From NCBI GenBank assembly GCA_017399175.1, contig JAFQEE010000042.1, positions 124,001 to 188,000 of the forward strand: DNA of 64,000 nucleotides, given 5' to 3'. The notes under the pieces were generated by a model. It saw nothing but the letters and a program-made list of their open reading frames with translations. It searched no databases and was not told the DNA's origin. The position numbers were made by a program, and so were the translations under genes. Origin of the DNA: Clostridia bacterium. Its GTDB lineage: Bacteria > Bacillota > Clostridia > Oscillospirales > Acutalibacteraceae. Shown in pieces: positions 35,669 through 45,111 of the stretch; positions within the stretch are counted from its first letter, which is position 1; each line of letters begins with the position of its first letter.

Positions 35669-35670
35669 TA

Positions 35671-35699
35671 TTGAATTCTAAACAATAAAGTGGTACAAT
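35671..35699 (+). promoter_or_regulatory. Promoter of the nusB operon
   Basis: TTGAAT (35671-35676), 17-bp spacer, TACAAT (35694-35699). It allows vegetative expression independent of spoIIIA. Confidence 0.65.
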
Positions 35700-35745
35700 T
35701 ATTACAAATAAAATGTATAAACATTCGTACCGCAGAAAAATGAAA

Positions 35746-35784
35746 ACACTCCCTGTCTTTTTCTGGCGGGGAGTGTAATTTTTT
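35746..35784 (+). terminator. Terminator-like hairpin in the nusB leader
   Basis: ACACTCCC (35746-35753) pairs with GGGAGTGT (35769-35776), then a run of six T ending at 35784, with the nusB ribosome binding site GGAGGA immediately after. It lies downstream of the nusB promoter and may attenuate the operon or stop residual spoIIIA readthrough. Confidence 0.6.
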
Positions 35785-35794
35785 GGAGGACATT

Positions 35795-36199
35795 ATGACT
35801 CGTAAAGAAGAAAGAGAACTTGCTTTTACATTGATTTTTGAAAAAATTTTTAACAATGAACTTTCTGTTGATGAAATAATTGAAAATGCCGTTGAAGCTC
35901 GTTTAGTTGAAGAAAACACTTTTGCATTTTCACTTGCTCAGTTAACATATGAAAACATTGAAGAAATTGATAAAATTATCAATGAAAACTCAGTAGGTTG
36001 GAAAGTTGAACGATTACCAAAGGTATCTCTCGCGATTATGCGACTTGCTCTTTGCGAAATACTTTATGTACCATCAATACCAAATGGTGTTTCAATCAAT
36101 GAAGCAGTTGAACTTGCAAAGAAGTTCTCATCAAGCGAAGATGCATCATTTATTAACGGCATTCTTGGTAAATATGTCAGAGAGAATGTGACAGAATGA
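35795..36199 (+). CDS. nusB: Transcription antitermination factor NusB
   Basis: All-helical RNA-binding protein that acts with NusE/S10 at boxA in rRNA transcription. 134 aa. Family marks: TRKEERELAFTLIF at the start, WKVERLPKVSLAIMRLALCEI in the centre and GVSINEAVELAKKFSSSEDASFINGILG at the end (shown here in parts). ATG at 35795 has GGAGGA upstream; a TTG at 35783 precedes that site. The stop overlaps the start of the M22 gene by four bases. Confidence 0.95.
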   Translation: MTRKEERELAFTLIFEKIFNNELSVDEIIENAVEARLVEENTFAFSLAQLTYENIEEIDKIINENSVGWKVERLPKVSLAIMRLALCEILYVPSIPNGVSINEAVELAKKFSSSEDASFINGILGKYVRENVTE

Positions 36200-37140
36200 G
36201 TTATTATCTTGGAATAGATACAAGTAATTATACTACTTCCGTTGCTTTATATAATGATGCTGATAATACTGTTATAAATATTAAGAAGCTTCTTCCTGTT
36301 AAAGAAGGGGAAAAGGGTATTCGTCAGAGCGATGCTGTATTTCATCATACAGTTCAATTACCGGAATTAATATCTCAACTTTTTTATGGAAACAAATATG
36401 ATATTAAAGCCATTGGTGTATCAACTAAACCGTGTAATGAAAATGGCTCATATATGCCTTGCTTTTTAACAGGTATTTCAGTTGCTGTCGCATTATCTAA
36501 TGCACTTGATATTCCTTTATATCGTTTTTCTCATCAGGACGGACACATCGCATCAGCGTTGTATTCTGCAGATAAATTATATTTAATAAAAGAGAAATTT
36601 ATTGCGTTTCATATTTCAGGGGGTACATCTCAAGCGTTGCTTGTAAACCCGAATGAGGATTATTTTGAAACCATTAAAGTTGCTGATTCGCTTGATTTAA
36701 AAGCTGGACAAGCAGTTGACAGAGTTGGTTTATCTCTTGGGCTTCATTTCCCGTGTGGTCCTGAATTGGAAAAACTTGCATTAAACAGCACTAACTATAT
36801 TAATAAACTAAAAGTATTCAGGCGTGAGGGTCAATTCAGTTTATCGGGTGTTGAAAATCAATGTAAACAAATGATTACCAACAAAATTCCTATTGAAGAT
36901 ATTGCTTTACATTATTTAAGCTATATATACTCAGCAATTGATGATACTGTTATTGAACTGATTGATAAATATGGTGATTTACCACTTGTTTTTTCCGGTG
37001 GTGTAATGTCAAATTCGATTATAAGAAAAGCTCTTGAATCAAAATACAATGCTTATTTTGCTGAACCACAATATTCATCGGATAATGCTTGCGGAATTGC
37101 TGTATTGTCTTCAATTTGTAATAAAAGGAATAATCAATAA
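36196..37140 (+). CDS. TsaD/Kae1-like protein (peptidase M22 family paralogue)
   Basis: ASKHA-fold protein of 314 aa related to TsaD (tRNA t6A synthesis). It begins YLGIDTSNYTTSVALY, has a metal-type FSHQDGHIASAL (H-x3-H), AFHISGGTSQALLV and a C-terminal PLVFSGGVMSNSIIR. It is a distinct clade found in clostridia between nusB and xseA, not the main TsaD, which normally sits elsewhere with tsaB/tsaE. The function of this paralogue is unknown. Overlaps nusB by four bases and xseA by one. Confidence 0.8.
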   Translation: MSYYLGIDTSNYTTSVALYNDADNTVINIKKLLPVKEGEKGIRQSDAVFHHTVQLPELISQLFYGNKYDIKAIGVSTKPCNENGSYMPCFLTGISVAVALSNALDIPLYRFSHQDGHIASALYSADKLYLIKEKFIAFHISGGTSQALLVNPNEDYFETIKVADSLDLKAGQAVDRVGLSLGLHFPCGPELEKLALNSTNYINKLKVFRREGQFSLSGVENQCKQMITNKIPIEDIALHYLSYIYSAIDDTVIELIDKYGDLPLVFSGGVMSNSIIRKALESKYNAYFAEPQYSSDNACGIAVLSSICNKRNNQ

Positions 37141-38330
37141 TGAATTCACCACTTATACTGACTGTAACACAATTGAATTCTTATGCCCGTTCAATAATTG
37201 AACAGGATTCAAATCTTAATAATGTTTTTGTTGTTGGTGAAATTTCAAATTATGTTGACCATTACAGAAGCGGTCATCTGTATATGAGCATTAAAGATAG
37301 TCAATCTGTTATTAGTGCTGTGATGTTTGCCGGAAATGCGTCAAGACTTAAGTTTAAACCTGAAAATGGAATGTCTGTAATTATAAGAGGCAGAGTTTCC
37401 ATTTATGAGCGTGATGGAAAATATCAGTTATATATTGATGATATACAGCCTGATGGGGTAGGTGCTTTGTCATTAGCTTTTGAACAATTAAAAGAAAAGC
37501 TATCAAAAGCAGGTTTGTTTGATAATGAACATAAATTGCCAATTCCTCAGTTTCCAAATAAAATTGGTGTAATTTCTTCTCCTACAGGTGCTGCTGTACA
37601 GGATGTCCTTAATGTTCTTAATCGAAGATATCCGTTAGCTGAAATTATATTTTCAGGTGTTCAGGTACAGGGGGATAGTGCTGCATCCTCAATTTGTAAG
37701 GCTATTATACAAATGAACAACACTGATGCAGATGTTATTATTATTGCACGCGGTGGTGGTTCCGTTGAAGATTTATGGCCGTTTAATGACGAAAGTCTTG
37801 CATACGAAATCTACAATTCACATATTCCTATAATTTCAGGTGTTGGACATGAAACTGACTTTACTATATGTGATTTTGTTGCTGATTTAAGAGCACCAAC
37901 ACCATCTGCTGCCGCTGAACTTGCTGTTCCTGATATCAAAGAACAAAAGTTTTATGTTTCTTCATTATATAACACATTGAATAAATATATTGATAATTAT
38001 TTAAATGATTTAGGTTATGATTTGGATAAATTAGTTAATTCTCCTGTATTACAGAAACCTGAATTATTTGTTGATAATTGTTTGGAATATATTAATTCTT
38101 TGAGCGAAAAGTTAGATGAATGTTTTAAAAATAATTTAACGGATTATTCATCTAGGTTTGCTATACTTTGTTCAAAACTTGATGCTTTAAGTCCTCTTAA
38201 AGTACTTGGAAGAGGGTACGCAATAACAAAAAAAGATGGTTTAGTAATAAATAATTCTGACTCTTTAAAATCCGGTGATACTGTATCCATTCAGTTTGCT
38301 GATGGTTCTGTTGATGCTGAAATAATTTGA
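37140..38330 (+). CDS. xseA: Exodeoxyribonuclease VII large subunit
   Basis: Metal-independent single-strand exonuclease, catalytic subunit, 396 aa. N-terminal OB fold (about 5-100, with VVGEISNYVDHYRSGHLYMS) and a catalytic region with KIGVISSPTGAAVQDVLNVL, IIIARGGGSVEDLWPFNDE and GVGHETDFTICDFVADLRAPTPSAAAE (given in parts in the family signature). The C-terminal coiled coil and the final GYAITKKDG are present. One-base overlap with the M22 gene. Confidence 0.96.
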   Translation: MNSPLILTVTQLNSYARSIIEQDSNLNNVFVVGEISNYVDHYRSGHLYMSIKDSQSVISAVMFAGNASRLKFKPENGMSVIIRGRVSIYERDGKYQLYIDDIQPDGVGALSLAFEQLKEKLSKAGLFDNEHKLPIPQFPNKIGVISSPTGAAVQDVLNVLNRRYPLAEIIFSGVQVQGDSAASSICKAIIQMNNTDADVIIIARGGGSVEDLWPFNDESLAYEIYNSHIPIISGVGHETDFTICDFVADLRAPTPSAAAELAVPDIKEQKFYVSSLYNTLNKYIDNYLNDLGYDLDKLVNSPVLQKPELFVDNCLEYINSLSEKLDECFKNNLTDYSSRFAILCSKLDALSPLKVLGRGYAITKKDGLVINNSDSLKSGDTVSIQFADGSVDAEII

Positions 38331-38341
38331 GGTAAAAATTT

Positions 38342-38536
38342 ATGAATTTGACTTATGAACAAGCATTAAAAAAGCTTGAAGATATTATAAACAAATTAAA
38401 TGAAGGTTCAATTCCACTTGACGAGTCAATTGCACTTTATGAAGAAGGGATTAAGCTTTCAGAATTCTGTATGAAAAAACTTGATAATGCAAAACAAAAA
38501 ATCATTAATTTAAATGAGGCACAAAACAATGATTGA
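38342..38536 (+). CDS. xseB: Exodeoxyribonuclease VII small subunit
   Basis: Helical-hairpin protein of 64 aa that coats the XseA coiled coil. TYEQALKKLEDIINKLNEG and IPLDESIALYEEGIKLSEFC are diagnostic. 11 bp after xseA; it overlaps the prenyl synthase start by 8 bases. Confidence 0.95.
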   Translation: MNLTYEQALKKLEDIINKLNEGSIPLDESIALYEEGIKLSEFCMKKLDNAKQKIINLNEAQNND

Positions 38537-39410
38537 TATCAAATCTTATGTTAATGAACAAGTAAAAATCATTTCTTCAAAATTAGACTCATTTTTAAAA
38601 GAGAATATGCCATCAATTGTTCTTGATGCAATGAGTTATAGTGTTTCCAACGGTGGAAAGAGAATCAGACCTATTCTTGCTGTTGAGTTTGCAAAGTTAT
38701 GTGACGGTGATATTGATACAGCTATTAATTTTGGTTGTGCTGTTGAAATGATTCACACATATTCACTTATTCATGATGATTTGCCATGTATGGATAATGA
38801 TGATATGAGAAGAGGTAAACCTTCTTGTCATATTGCATTCGGTGAAGATAATGCTTTGTTAGCCGGTGACGCACTCTTAACAGAAGCCTTTGGACTTTTG
38901 GCTTCGTCAAAGAATGTTTCTGATAAAAATATTATAAGAGCAGTTTCATTTCTTTCGTCATTTGCAGGAATCAATGGTATGATTGGCGGTCAAGTTCTTG
39001 ACTTGCAGTTTGAAAAGACAAAGCCAACTATTGATGAAATTCTTAAAATGTATTCATTAAAAACTTGTGGACTTATAAAAGCTGCTTGTGTTTTAGGATG
39101 TTTATCTTGTAACGACTATGATGAAAATAAGATAAAAGCTGCGATTGAATATGCAGAAAATCTTGGTATCGCATTTCAGATTCAGGATGATATTCTTGAT
39201 ATTGAGGGTGATACTGTTTCACTTGGCAAACCTGTTGGTAGTGATGAAAAAAATGACAAATCAACTGCAGTGAAATACTTTGGTTTAGAAAAATCTAAAG
39301 AGTTAGTAAAAGAATACACAGATAAAGCTGTGTCTGCATTAAATGCTTTTAATAATGATACTGAAATTTTAACACAGATAGCATATATGCTTGTTGACAG
39401 AAAAAATTGA
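38529..39410 (+). CDS. ispA: Polyprenyl (farnesyl) diphosphate synthase
   Basis: Trans-prenyltransferase of the IspA group: condenses isopentenyl diphosphate with allylic diphosphates to farnesyl (or geranylgeranyl) diphosphate. First Asp-rich motif DDLPCMDNDDMRRG near residue 80, second FQIQDDILD near 220, with GGKRIRP at the N-terminus. 293 aa, the usual size for short-chain synthases. ATG at 38529 has GAGG nine bases upstream and lies inside xseB's last codons. It is followed by dxs, so this operon makes isoprenoids by the MEP route. Confidence 0.93.
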   Translation: MIDIKSYVNEQVKIISSKLDSFLKENMPSIVLDAMSYSVSNGGKRIRPILAVEFAKLCDGDIDTAINFGCAVEMIHTYSLIHDDLPCMDNDDMRRGKPSCHIAFGEDNALLAGDALLTEAFGLLASSKNVSDKNIIRAVSFLSSFAGINGMIGGQVLDLQFEKTKPTIDEILKMYSLKTCGLIKAACVLGCLSCNDYDENKIKAAIEYAENLGIAFQIQDDILDIEGDTVSLGKPVGSDEKNDKSTAVKYFGLEKSKELVKEYTDKAVSALNAFNNDTEILTQIAYMLVDRKN

Positions 39411-39426
39411 TTGGGAGTTTTCTTTA

Positions 39427-41286
39427 ATGGAATATAAAATATTGAAAAATATAAATTCTCCACAAGATTTAAAGAAACTTAATATTGATGAACTTAATCT
39501 GTTATCTGCTGAGATTAGAGATTATATGATTAAAACCGTTTCTCAAAATGGTGGTCATTTATCATCCAATCTCGGTGTTGTTGAGTTGTCTGTTGCTCTT
39601 CATAAAACCTTCGATTCACCTAATGATAAGTTTGTGTGGGATGTTGGTCATCAGATTTATGCACATAAGCTTTTAACCGGTCGTATTAAAGAATTTAAAT
39701 CACTTCGAAAAGAAAATGGCATTTCGGGATTTTGTGCACCAAATGAAAGCGAACATGATACTTTTTATAGTGGTCATTCAAGCACATCTATTTCTGCAGC
39801 ATTAGGTATAGCTGTCGCTAATAAAAATCTTAAAAATAATGATTATACAGTTGCAATAATAGGTGATGGTGCTCTTACAGGTGGAATGGCTTATGAAGCA
39901 CTTAATAACGCTGGTCGTTCAGGTACTAAACTTATTGTTATTCTAAATGATAACGAAATGTCCATTTCAGAAAATGTAGGTTCAATTGCGAGATATCTTG
40001 CTGTTGTTCGTTCAAAACCTGAGTATAACAGATTAAAGGCAAGAACCGAAAAAGGTTTAAATAAAATTCCGTTAATTGGTAGTCATATTGCTAAGCTTCT
40101 TTCAAGAATAAAAAAAGAAATTAAGAGTTCAATGTATGAAAGTACATTCTTTGAGGATTTAGGCTTTAAATATATGGGACCTATTGATGGTCATAATATT
40201 GAACACCTTTGTGAAGCACTTGACTCGGCAAAGTTGTCTGATGAACCTGTATTGCTTCACATAAATACTATCAAAGGTAAAGGATATGATTTCGCTGAAA
40301 AACACCCGAGTATGTATCATGGCATATCCAAATTTGATGTAGATAGCGGTGAATATTCTACCGGTACAACCAATTTTTCCGAAGAATTCGGTAAAAAACT
40401 TTGTGAATTAGCAGAAAAGAATAAAAATGTTTGTGCAATTACTGCAGCTATGTCATTAGGAACAGGTCTTAATGATTTTTCTGAAAAATTCAGTGATAGA
40501 TTTTATGATGTAGGTATTGCTGAACAGCATGCTGTAACATTTGCTTCAGGTCTTGCAAAAGGTGGTATGATACCTGTTTTTGCAGTCTATTCTACCTTCT
40601 TACAAAGAGCGTATGACCAACTTGTACATGATGGTACACTGCAAAAACAGAAATTAATTATCGGTCTTGACAGAGCAGGTTTTGTTGGAGAAGACGGAGT
40701 TACTCATCAAGGTGTTTTAGATGTTTCCTACTTAAATAGCATTCCTGATATAACCGTTTATTCACCTTATACTTATGACAGATTGCGTTTCGATATTGAA
40801 AATGCAGTTGATAGTGCAAAAAATCTTACTGTAATTCGTTATCCTCGTGGTACAGAATCTGATATTCCTGATTGTTATAATATTTCAAATAATGATTTTG
40901 ACTATTTTGAAAATTCAAATGATATCCTTATTATTGCATATGGCAGAGTTTCTGCAAATGTATTTAATGCAGTTGAAATTTTAAAAGAGAAAAACATATC
41001 TGTTTCTGTGTTAATTCTTAATAAAATTAAACCAATTAATCCTGAAATAATTGATATTGCAAAAAAATATAACACAATATTCTTTTATGAAGAATCTGTT
41101 AAATCAGGTAGCATAGGTGAATCTTTTGCTGATAATTTATTAAATAATGGTTTCAATAAACAATATTTTCATATTGCAGTTGAAGATAAATTTATTCCTC
41201 ATGCTTCTGTTCAATCTTTAATGAAAAAATATAAACTTGATACAGATAGTATTGTAAAAAATATAATGGAGAAAATGAATGGCTGA
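39427..41286 (+). CDS. dxs: 1-deoxy-D-xylulose-5-phosphate synthase
   Basis: Thiamine-diphosphate enzyme joining pyruvate and glyceraldehyde-3-phosphate, the first step of the MEP isoprenoid route and also of thiamine/pyridoxal precursor supply. 619 aa. Motifs: SQNGGHLSSNLGVVELSVAL, VWDVGHQIYAHKLLTGR, ThDP motif GDGALTGGMAYEALNNAG, DVGIAEQHAVTFASGLA in the pyrimidine-binding domain, and a C-terminal transketolase domain. The start at 39427 has GGGAG nine bases upstream. Overlaps tlyA by eight bases. Confidence 0.97.
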   Translation: MEYKILKNINSPQDLKKLNIDELNLLSAEIRDYMIKTVSQNGGHLSSNLGVVELSVALHKTFDSPNDKFVWDVGHQIYAHKLLTGRIKEFKSLRKENGISGFCAPNESEHDTFYSGHSSTSISAALGIAVANKNLKNNDYTVAIIGDGALTGGMAYEALNNAGRSGTKLIVILNDNEMSISENVGSIARYLAVVRSKPEYNRLKARTEKGLNKIPLIGSHIAKLLSRIKKEIKSSMYESTFFEDLGFKYMGPIDGHNIEHLCEALDSAKLSDEPVLLHINTIKGKGYDFAEKHPSMYHGISKFDVDSGEYSTGTTNFSEEFGKKLCELAEKNKNVCAITAAMSLGTGLNDFSEKFSDRFYDVGIAEQHAVTFASGLAKGGMIPVFAVYSTFLQRAYDQLVHDGTLQKQKLIIGLDRAGFVGEDGVTHQGVLDVSYLNSIPDITVYSPYTYDRLRFDIENAVDSAKNLTVIRYPRGTESDIPDCYNISNNDFDYFENSNDILIIAYGRVSANVFNAVEILKEKNISVSVLILNKIKPINPEIIDIAKKYNTIFFYEESVKSGSIGESFADNLLNNGFNKQYFHIAVEDKFIPHASVQSLMKKYKLDTDSIVKNIMEKMNG

Positions 41287-42094
41287 AAAAAAGAGACTTG
41301 ATACCGTTGTTGTTGAATTAGGATTTGCAGAAACCCGTTCAAAAGCATCTGCCATTATTATGGCAGGTGAAATCTATGTCAACGGACAAAAAGAAACCAA
41401 AGCAGGATATGCCGTAAAAGAAAAAGATAATATTGAGTTTATAGGTAAAAAAATGCCATTTGTAAGTCGTGGTGGATATAAACTTGAAAAAGCAATGAAA
41501 ACCTTTGGTCTTTCACTCGACGATTGTATTTGTATGGATATTGGTGCATCAACAGGTGGATTTACTGATTGTATGTTACAATGCGGTGCATCAAAAGTAT
41601 ATTCTATAGATGTAGGATATGGTCAGCTTGCATGGAAATTGCGTACTGACGAACGTGTTGTAAATCTTGAGAGAACTAATTTCAGATATTTAACTAAAGA
41701 AACAGTAACTGAAGAAATTGATTTTGCAAGTATTGATGTTTCTTTTATTTCTTTAAAAATGATTTTACCTGTTCTTTTTGATTTTCTAAAGACAGACGGT
41801 GAAACTGTTGCACTTATTAAGCCACAGTTTGAAGCAGGGCGAGAAAAAGTTGGAAAAAAAGGTGTTGTTAGAGATATAAGCACACATATTGAAGTAATCA
41901 ATAGTATTGTTGATTTTGCTTTTGAAACAGGATTTTCAATATTAAATCTTGATTTTTCACCTATAAAAGGTCCTGAAGGCAACATTGAATATCTTGTATA
42001 TCTTTCAAAATCTTGTGATAAAAAATTATTAGTTAATAGCGAAATGATAAATAATGTAGTTGAAAAATCACATACTGAATTGAGTGGTGAATAA
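41279..42094 (+). CDS. tlyA: TlyA family rRNA (cytidine-2'-O)-methyltransferase
   Basis: 271 aa. N-terminal S4 RNA-binding domain (about 5-65: RLDTVVVELGFAETRSKA, AGEIYVNGQ) and a FtsJ/RrmJ-type methyltransferase domain (about 65-250) with SRGGYKLEKA, the SAM motif CMDIGASTGGFTDC, and ALIKPQFEAGREKV. The family methylates ribosomal RNA; the old name hemolysin is misleading. It is placed between dxs and nadK as in most clostridia. Confidence 0.93.
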   Translation: MAEKKRLDTVVVELGFAETRSKASAIIMAGEIYVNGQKETKAGYAVKEKDNIEFIGKKMPFVSRGGYKLEKAMKTFGLSLDDCICMDIGASTGGFTDCMLQCGASKVYSIDVGYGQLAWKLRTDERVVNLERTNFRYLTKETVTEEIDFASIDVSFISLKMILPVLFDFLKTDGETVALIKPQFEAGREKVGKKGVVRDISTHIEVINSIVDFAFETGFSILNLDFSPIKGPEGNIEYLVYLSKSCDKKLLVNSEMINNVVEKSHTELSGE

Positions 42095-42095
42095 A

Positions 42096-42938
42096 GTGAA
42101 AATTGGAATTGTTCCTAATTTTACAAGAGAAAAAACATTAAATGTTACAAATGAAGTAATTGATTATCTTGAAAAGTATAATATTAAATATTATTTTGAC
42201 CGTAATAATGTTGACACTTTTCCAATTAAAGTTGATAAAGATAATTTAGCTTCAAATCTATTTGAGTTTACTGATATAATCATTGCTATTGGTGGTGACG
42301 GTTCATTTATTCACGCTGCTAAAGATGCCGCTATACATAAGAAACCTGTACTGTGTATTAATGCGGGTAATTTAGCGTTTTTAGCAGGTCTTGAGGGTAA
42401 TGAGCTCGCAATGATTGAAAACCTTATTACAGGGGATTATACATCAGATAAAAGAATGATGCTTGAGATTATTCTTAAAGAAAACAACAGCGAAAGTTTG
42501 TTAGGATACTGTCTTAATGATATTGCAATAGCTCGATTTGGTGATATTAAACTTATTGACCTTGATGTTTATTGCAACAGCAAAAAAATAAACAGTTATC
42601 GTGGGGATGGTGTTGTTATTTCTACACCAACCGGTTCAACTGCTTATTCATGGTCAGCAGGTGGTCCTGTAATTGACCCTGATTTAAGATGTATTACATT
42701 AACACCTATCTGTACACATTCGCCATTAAACAGAACTTTCGTATTTAATGAAAATTCTGAAATTATGGTGAAAGCACCAAATTCATCACAAAAAATATGT
42801 TTATCGACTGATGGAGATAAATCTCTTGAATTGAACAGTAATTTTGAAATTATTATTCGTCAATCAAAATACTATGCAGAATTTATAAGAATTAAATCAG
42901 ATGAATTTTTTGATATTCTCATTAACAAATTAACGTAA
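42096..42938 (+). CDS. nadK: NAD kinase
   Basis: Phosphorylates NAD to NADP. 280 aa. The conserved GGDGSF motif is near residue 65 (IIAIGGDGSFIHAAK), the central motif reads CINAGNLAFLAG, and the second conserved region is GDGVVISTPTGSTAYSWSAGGP. GTG at 42096 is chosen as start because GGTGA lies just upstream. In-frame GTG codons at 42084 and 42087 are inside that site. Starts one base after the tlyA stop. Confidence 0.95.
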   Translation: MKIGIVPNFTREKTLNVTNEVIDYLEKYNIKYYFDRNNVDTFPIKVDKDNLASNLFEFTDIIIAIGGDGSFIHAAKDAAIHKKPVLCINAGNLAFLAGLEGNELAMIENLITGDYTSDKRMMLEIILKENNSESLLGYCLNDIAIARFGDIKLIDLDVYCNSKKINSYRGDGVVISTPTGSTAYSWSAGGPVIDPDLRCITLTPICTHSPLNRTFVFNENSEIMVKAPNSSQKICLSTDGDKSLELNSNFEIIIRQSKYYAEFIRIKSDEFFDILINKLT

Positions 42939-42952
42939 AGGAAATTATATTC

Positions 42953-43399
42953 ATGAAAAAGAAAAGACATGAACTGATTTTAGATTTTATTAAAAATAAT
43001 AATGTTTCGCGTCAGGAAGAAATCATTAAAATGCTGTTTGAACACGGTTTTAATGTAACACAAGCAACAATTTCTCGTGATATTAAAGAATTAAAAATCA
43101 TTAAAGAACACTTTGGCAAAAATGATATAAGATATGCCGTAAGTGAAAAAATTGGTAATGATGATAATTATAAAATGATTTTTACTCGTTCTGCAATTTC
43201 TGCTGATGCAACAATGAATATTATTGTTGTAAAATGCTATTCAGGTACTGCAAATGCTGCGTGTATTGCTCTTGACAGTATGAATTTACCGGGGCTTGTT
43301 GGTACTATTGCCGGTGACGATACTATTTTTGTAGCTTGTAAAGATGTCAATGCTACATCACATATTATTGGTACAATTAACTCCTTGCTTAAGGACTGA
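42953..43399 (+). CDS. argR: Arginine repressor
   Basis: ArgR/AhrC type transcription factor, 148 aa. N-terminal winged helix (KKKRHELILDFIKNNNVS, then TQATISRDIKELKI as recognition helix), and a C-terminal hexamerisation and arginine-binding domain with GTIAGDDTIFVACKD, including the acidic pair that binds arginine. It sits between nadK and recN, a position conserved in Firmicutes. Confidence 0.95.
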   Translation: MKKKRHELILDFIKNNNVSRQEEIIKMLFEHGFNVTQATISRDIKELKIIKEHFGKNDIRYAVSEKIGNDDNYKMIFTRSAISADATMNIIVVKCYSGTANAACIALDSMNLPGLVGTIAGDDTIFVACKDVNATSHIIGTINSLLKD

Positions 43400-43404
43400 T
43401 ATTT

Positions 43405-45078
43405 ATGCTTTCTAATCTGAAAATATCAAATATTGCTATAATTAAAGAAGCTGTTGTTGATTTCAATAACGGCTTAAATGTTTTGACAGGTGAAACAGGT
43501 GCAGGTAAATCAATTATCATTGATGCTATAAATGCAATATTAGGTGAACGCACATCTCGTGAACTTATAAGAACAGGCAGTAATAATGCAGAGGTTTCAG
43601 CATTTTTTGAAGATATCAATGATAATGTTATTTCAGTTCTTGATGAAATTGGTGTTTCTTGTGAAGAAGACCGTTCACTTATGATTACAAGAAAAATAAC
43701 CTCTGACGGTAAAAATGTCTGCAAAGTCAATGGTGTTAGCGTTACTGTTTCTTTATTAAAAAAACTTGGACAAGCACTCATAAATGTTCACGGTCAGCTT
43801 GATAATCATAATCTTTTAAATGAAGAACTGCATTATACATATATCGATAGTTTTGCAGAAAATGAGGATATTAGAGAAGACTATGTCAACTCATATAATG
43901 AATATTGCAGATGCAAAAAAATGTATGACAGCTTTATTGTTGATGAAAGTGAAAAAGCACGAAAAGTTGATTTGTTAACATATCAGATTAACGAAATTGA
44001 AGAAGCAGATTTAAGAATAGGTGAGTGGGAAGAACTTGAAAATCGTAAAAAGGTTCTCCAGAATGCCGAACAATTGTTATCATTAGTCAATAATGCACTT
44101 GAATTTTTTGACGGAAATGATAATTTCAATGGTGTTGCTGATTTGTTGAATACAGCATCAACATCATTGGTAAAAGCATCAGCTATTGATGAAAACTTAA
44201 ATAATATTTCCGATACAGTTGCTGATATGTCATATAATATCAATGATTGTGTTGCTGAATTAAAAAATTTTGTTTATGGTTTTGATATTAATCCTGCTGA
44301 AATTGATGAAATCGAAGACAGATTAAGTGTTTTATTCAAATTATCAAAGAAATATGGTTCAACTGAAGAAGAAATACTTGAATTTTTAGAAAACGCTAAA
44401 CAAGAACTTGATGACATAACTTTTTCTGACAAGAAAAAAGAAGAATTGTATATCGAATTAAATGAGAAATATGAAATTCTTTCTGAAAAGGCAAATGTGC
44501 TTTCAGAAAATCGTAAAAAATTCGGTGAAATATTTATAAATGCCGTAAAGGAAGAATTATCATTTCTTGATATGTCTTCAATTAACTTTAAAATTGTTCA
44601 GAACAACAAAAACTTTGATGAAACTGGTGCTGATGAAATCTATTTCTTGATTTCTGCTAATGCGGGTGAAGAACCAAAGCCACTTTCAAAAATTGCATCA
44701 GGTGGAGAATTGTCACGAATTATGCTTGCAATTAAAAATGTTCTCGCATCAAAGGATAATATACAGACATTGATTTTTGATGAAGTAGATACAGGTGTAA
44801 GTGGTCGTGCAGCACAAAAAATCGGTATTAAATTGAAAGAAGTTTCTAAAAACAGACAAGTTCTTTGTGTTACACATTTAGCACAGATTGCAGCATTTGC
44901 AGATAACCATTTCCTTATATCAAAATCAGAAAAAGAGAATAAGACATATACAAGTGTCACATCTCTTGATTATGATGGAAAAGTTAAGGAATTAGCAAGA
45001 ATTATCGGCGGAATTGAAGCAACTCAACTATCACTCGATACTGCTGCTGAAATGATTGAAAATGCAAAGAAATATTGA
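43405..45078 (+). CDS. recN: DNA repair protein RecN
   Basis: SMC-like ATPase acting early in double-strand-break repair. 557 aa. Walker A TGETGAGKSIIIDAI near residue 32, then a coiled-coil arm, then ABC signature IASGGELSRIMLAIK near 432 and Walker B TLIFDEVDTGVSGRAA near 453. The usual downstream genes spoIVB-spo0A are absent; a T-box and tyrS follow instead. No terminator lies before the tyrS promoter, which begins two bases after the stop. Confidence 0.96.
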   Translation: MLSNLKISNIAIIKEAVVDFNNGLNVLTGETGAGKSIIIDAINAILGERTSRELIRTGSNNAEVSAFFEDINDNVISVLDEIGVSCEEDRSLMITRKITSDGKNVCKVNGVSVTVSLLKKLGQALINVHGQLDNHNLLNEELHYTYIDSFAENEDIREDYVNSYNEYCRCKKMYDSFIVDESEKARKVDLLTYQINEIEEADLRIGEWEELENRKKVLQNAEQLLSLVNNALEFFDGNDNFNGVADLLNTASTSLVKASAIDENLNNISDTVADMSYNINDCVAELKNFVYGFDINPAEIDEIEDRLSVLFKLSKKYGSTEEEILEFLENAKQELDDITFSDKKKEELYIELNEKYEILSEKANVLSENRKKFGEIFINAVKEELSFLDMSSINFKIVQNNKNFDETGADEIYFLISANAGEEPKPLSKIASGGELSRIMLAIKNVLASKDNIQTLIFDEVDTGVSGRAAQKIGIKLKEVSKNRQVLCVTHLAQIAAFADNHFLISKSEKENKTYTSVTSLDYDGKVKELARIIGGIEATQLSLDTAAEMIENAKKY

Positions 45079-45079
45079 C

Positions 45080-45107
45080 TTGACTTTTAATTTTTATTGT
45101 GTATAAT
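45080..45107 (+). promoter_or_regulatory. Promoter of tyrS
   Basis: TTGACT (45080-45085), 16-bp spacer, TATAAT (45102-45107), directly after recN. Confidence 0.7.
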
Positions 45108-45111
45108 ATTC

